42,652 bases of DNA from CAZYAK01 sp964403335. GTDB taxonomy: Bacteria; Patescibacteriota; Gracilibacteria; Peribacterales; Peribacteraceae. Location: positions 1 through 42,652 of the forward strand of contig CAYOFI010000014.1 of NCBI GenBank assembly GCA_964403335.1, in the 5' to 3' direction. Shown here piece by piece: positions 41,092 through 42,652 of this stretch. The notes beneath the pieces are model-generated. The model did not search any database and was not told the origin of the DNA. It saw only the letters and a list, made by a program, of their open reading frames with translations. Each line of letters starts with the position of its first letter. Position 1 is the first letter of the stretch. A program made the translations under genes and the position numbers.

Positions 41092-42652
41092 ATGGCTGGC
41101 AAGCTCCCAAAATGGCTGACAGGTTCAACACTCGATGCTGGTACCCAGCAGGAAATCGGTGCGGCCCTTGGAGCATTGAAAAAAAGAGCCATCAGCGAAG
41201 TTCAACAGGGTGTCATCGATAAGCTTCGGGCTGCCTGTGAAAGCGGACAGCAAGGGGCAGTGGAAAAATTGCTTGGGCAGCTGCAAGAGTTTGTGAGAGA
41301 GGAAATGAATGAAGCAACTGATGGAGCAGTGGATGATTCAGAAACAGAAAAATTGCCACGACTGCCTGCGAAGCATCCGGAATTGACGCAAGAGATAGCG
41401 CTGACTGCTCTTAATTCTTTTGATCGATTCAGCAGTAAAAATGCCGAATGGAAAGTTCTGATAATCGGCGCAAAAAAATGGCGAGATTCTCCCCGCATGT
41501 TAATCATGAGAATTGGAACCACGGTATTCAGCGACCCTAAAGCAATAGCAAAATCAGTAAGATATATTCATCTAGTTGCAGAAGGCATAACACATGAATT
41601 GGCAATCAGGATTATTGAATCCGAATCGACCATGAAGCTTCCTGCTTTACCCAACCGACACCCTGAACTGACACAGGAGATGGCACAAAAATTTTTGGCG
41701 TTGTATATGGAGAAAAAATGGCCTGCTAGTTCAACGGAGAATTTTGTTGTGGAGATTGGCGAAGGAGAAGCAGCCGTAAAATATGGTGGACCGGTGAAAA
41801 GTTTCGTTGATGCTGTCAGCTACGCTGTCTTCAAAAGAAAAGGCAGAATTGGGCTAGCTATCCAGTACATCAAAGCTATTTCTGGAGGCCGTAATCATGA
41901 CGATGCCATGAATGAGTTGCGTGAAAAAATTGAAACAGTTGAAGCAGAAAAACTGCCGCAGCTGCCGATGAAGCATCCTGAGCTGACGCAGGAAATGGCA
42001 CAAAAATTTTTGGCGTTGTATACGGAGAAAAAGTGGACTTCTGACTCAGCCGAGGATTTTGTTCTGGAGATTGGGGAAGGAGAGAAAACGCTGAAATATG
42101 GGGATAAAGTGAGACGTTTTATCAGACAAGTAAGTCAAAATCTCTTTGCAAAAGCAGGGCGATCTGCAATGACCATGCAGTATATTACACATATTGCCGA
42201 GGGTGATGACCATGAAGACGCTTTACGCGAAGTGGAAGCAGCAGAAACTGAAAAACTGCCTGATCTGCCGATCAAGCATCCTGAGCTGACGCAGGAAATG
42301 GCACAGAAATTTTTGACGTTGTATACGGAGAAAAAATGGAATTCTGAAACAACAGAGGATTTTGTTCTGGAGATTGGGGAAGGAGAGAAAGCGGTGAAAT
42401 ATGGAGGGAAGGTGAAAAGTTTTTTGGCGCGCATGAGTAAGAACCTGTTTAGAAAAGCAAAACGAATTTCCATGACCACCGAGTACATTACATATATTGC
42501 CAAAGGTGATGATCACGAAGACGCTTTGCGCAAAGTGGAATCAGCAGAAGCTGAAAAGCTGCCGCAGCTGCCCACAAAGCATCCCGAATTCACACAAGAA
42601 ATGGCACAGAAATTTTTGACGTTGTATACGGAGAAAAAATGGAATTCTGAAA
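41092..42652 (+). CDS. Tandem-repeat protein of unknown function (5' part, open at window end)
   Basis: No stop codon from ATG 41092 to the window end, 520 codons. Residues 1-87 are unique, helical and charged, with no signal peptide or membrane helix. Then come tandem units starting LPxLPxKHPELTQE: at 41353 (95 aa, divergent), 41638 (105 aa), 41953 (101 aa), 42256 (101 aa) and 42559 (cut). Each has MAQKFLxLYTEKKW, EDFVLEIGEGEK, KYG, a basic helix, YITxIAxGDDHEDAL and a charged linker VExAExEK. The last units are near-identical in DNA, implying recent duplication. Lower GC than the glycan genes. I recognise no family. Length, end and partners are outside the window. Confidence 0.85.
   Translation, partial: MAGKLPKWLTGSTLDAGTQQEIGAALGALKKRAISEVQQGVIDKLRAACESGQQGAVEKLLGQLQEFVREEMNEATDGAVDDSETEKLPRLPAKHPELTQEIALTALNSFDRFSSKNAEWKVLIIGAKKWRDSPRMLIMRIGTTVFSDPKAIAKSVRYIHLVAEGITHELAIRIIESESTMKLPALPNRHPELTQEMAQKFLALYMEKKWPASSTENFVVEIGEGEAAVKYGGPVKSFVDAVSYAVFKRKGRIGLAIQYIKAISGGRNHDDAMNELREKIETVEAEKLPQLPMKHPELTQEMAQKFLALYTEKKWTSDSAEDFVLEIGEGEKTLKYGDKVRRFIRQVSQNLFAKAGRSAMTMQYITHIAEGDDHEDALREVEAAETEKLPDLPIKHPELTQEMAQKFLTLYTEKKWNSETTEDFVLEIGEGEKAVKYGGKVKSFLARMSKNLFRKAKRISMTTEYITYIAKGDDHEDALRKVESAEAEKLPQLPTKHPEFTQEMAQKFLTLYTEKKWNSE

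Noticed and set aside
41353..42652. Minus-strand frames in the tandem-repeat region
   Set aside because: They are antisense to an uninterrupted 520-codon plus-strand frame with clear protein-level repeats and a consensus promoter.

Overview
The window is one long, dense surface-glycan locus: about 38 protein genes, no rRNA, tRNA or CRISPR, and no spacer above about 180 bases. Nearly every recognisable product makes or modifies sugar nucleotides, builds polyprenyl-linked sugars, moves lipid-linked sugars across a membrane, or transfers sugars. GC content is moderate to high by eye, except in two AT-richer genes (13532-14041 and 41092-end). TGA is an ordinary stop (for example at 3360-3362, 4458-4460 and 21777-21779). 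Very few Shine-Dalgarno motifs, the gene repertoire and several spacer repeats fit a bacterium of the Candidate Phyla Radiation (Patescibacteria), most likely a Peregrinibacteria/Peribacteria relative. This taxonomic call is inference.

Layout. 1-7878 (mostly +): a terminator, a GtrA gene on the minus strand, a UDP-sugar dehydrogenase, a membrane glycosyltransferase (GT-C), a divergent Gmd-like dehydratase, a GT4, a methyltransferase and a Wzx-like flippase. 7829-13542: a minus-strand GT4, then WecB epimerase and a DUF5989 / SxtJ-like / carbamoyltransferase / SGNH-hydrolase module. 13532-17778 (-): an AT-rich orphan, a polyprenyl-phosphate-sugar synthase, a perosamine-synthase-like aminotransferase, a cupin and a GT4. 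17851-23347 (+): GT4, methyltransferase, GT-C, GtrA, GT2, methyltransferase. 23348-30373: GT-A-like proteins of unknown specificity and three GT-C enzymes, ending in another GT2. 30448-38293 (-): a double GT4 fusion, a GT4, a GT2-GtrA fusion, a fucose-synthase-like SDR, a canonical Gmd and a DegT-family enzyme with His in place of the PLP lysine. 38440-41019: a GT-C gene facing an RfbB dehydratase. 41092-end: the 5' part of a large tandem-repeat protein of unknown function, still open at the window edge.

How it fits together. Sugar-nucleotide enzymes (WecB, the dehydrogenase, two Gmd-type enzymes, a perosamine-type aminotransferase, a possible 3-dehydratase plus fucose/colitose-type reductase, and RfbB) feed cytoplasmic GT4/GT2 enzymes and a flippase. 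Three polyprenyl-phosphate-sugar synthases, three GtrA domains and six GT-C membrane enzymes look like a parallel route in which single sugars are flipped and added outside the membrane. Carbamoylation, methylation and an SGNH esterase/acyltransferase would decorate the glycan. No initiating phosphoglycosyltransferase, chain-length regulator or ABC exporter was found.

Two genome-wide habits stand out. About thirty starts are preceded by a TANNNT hexamer ending 6-9 bases (usually 6) before the start codon, as expected for leaderless transcription; this re-sets many gene starts. Most longer spacers are filled by inverted-repeat elements of at least eight families, and at least eight genes take their stop codon, sometimes their last residues, from such an element.
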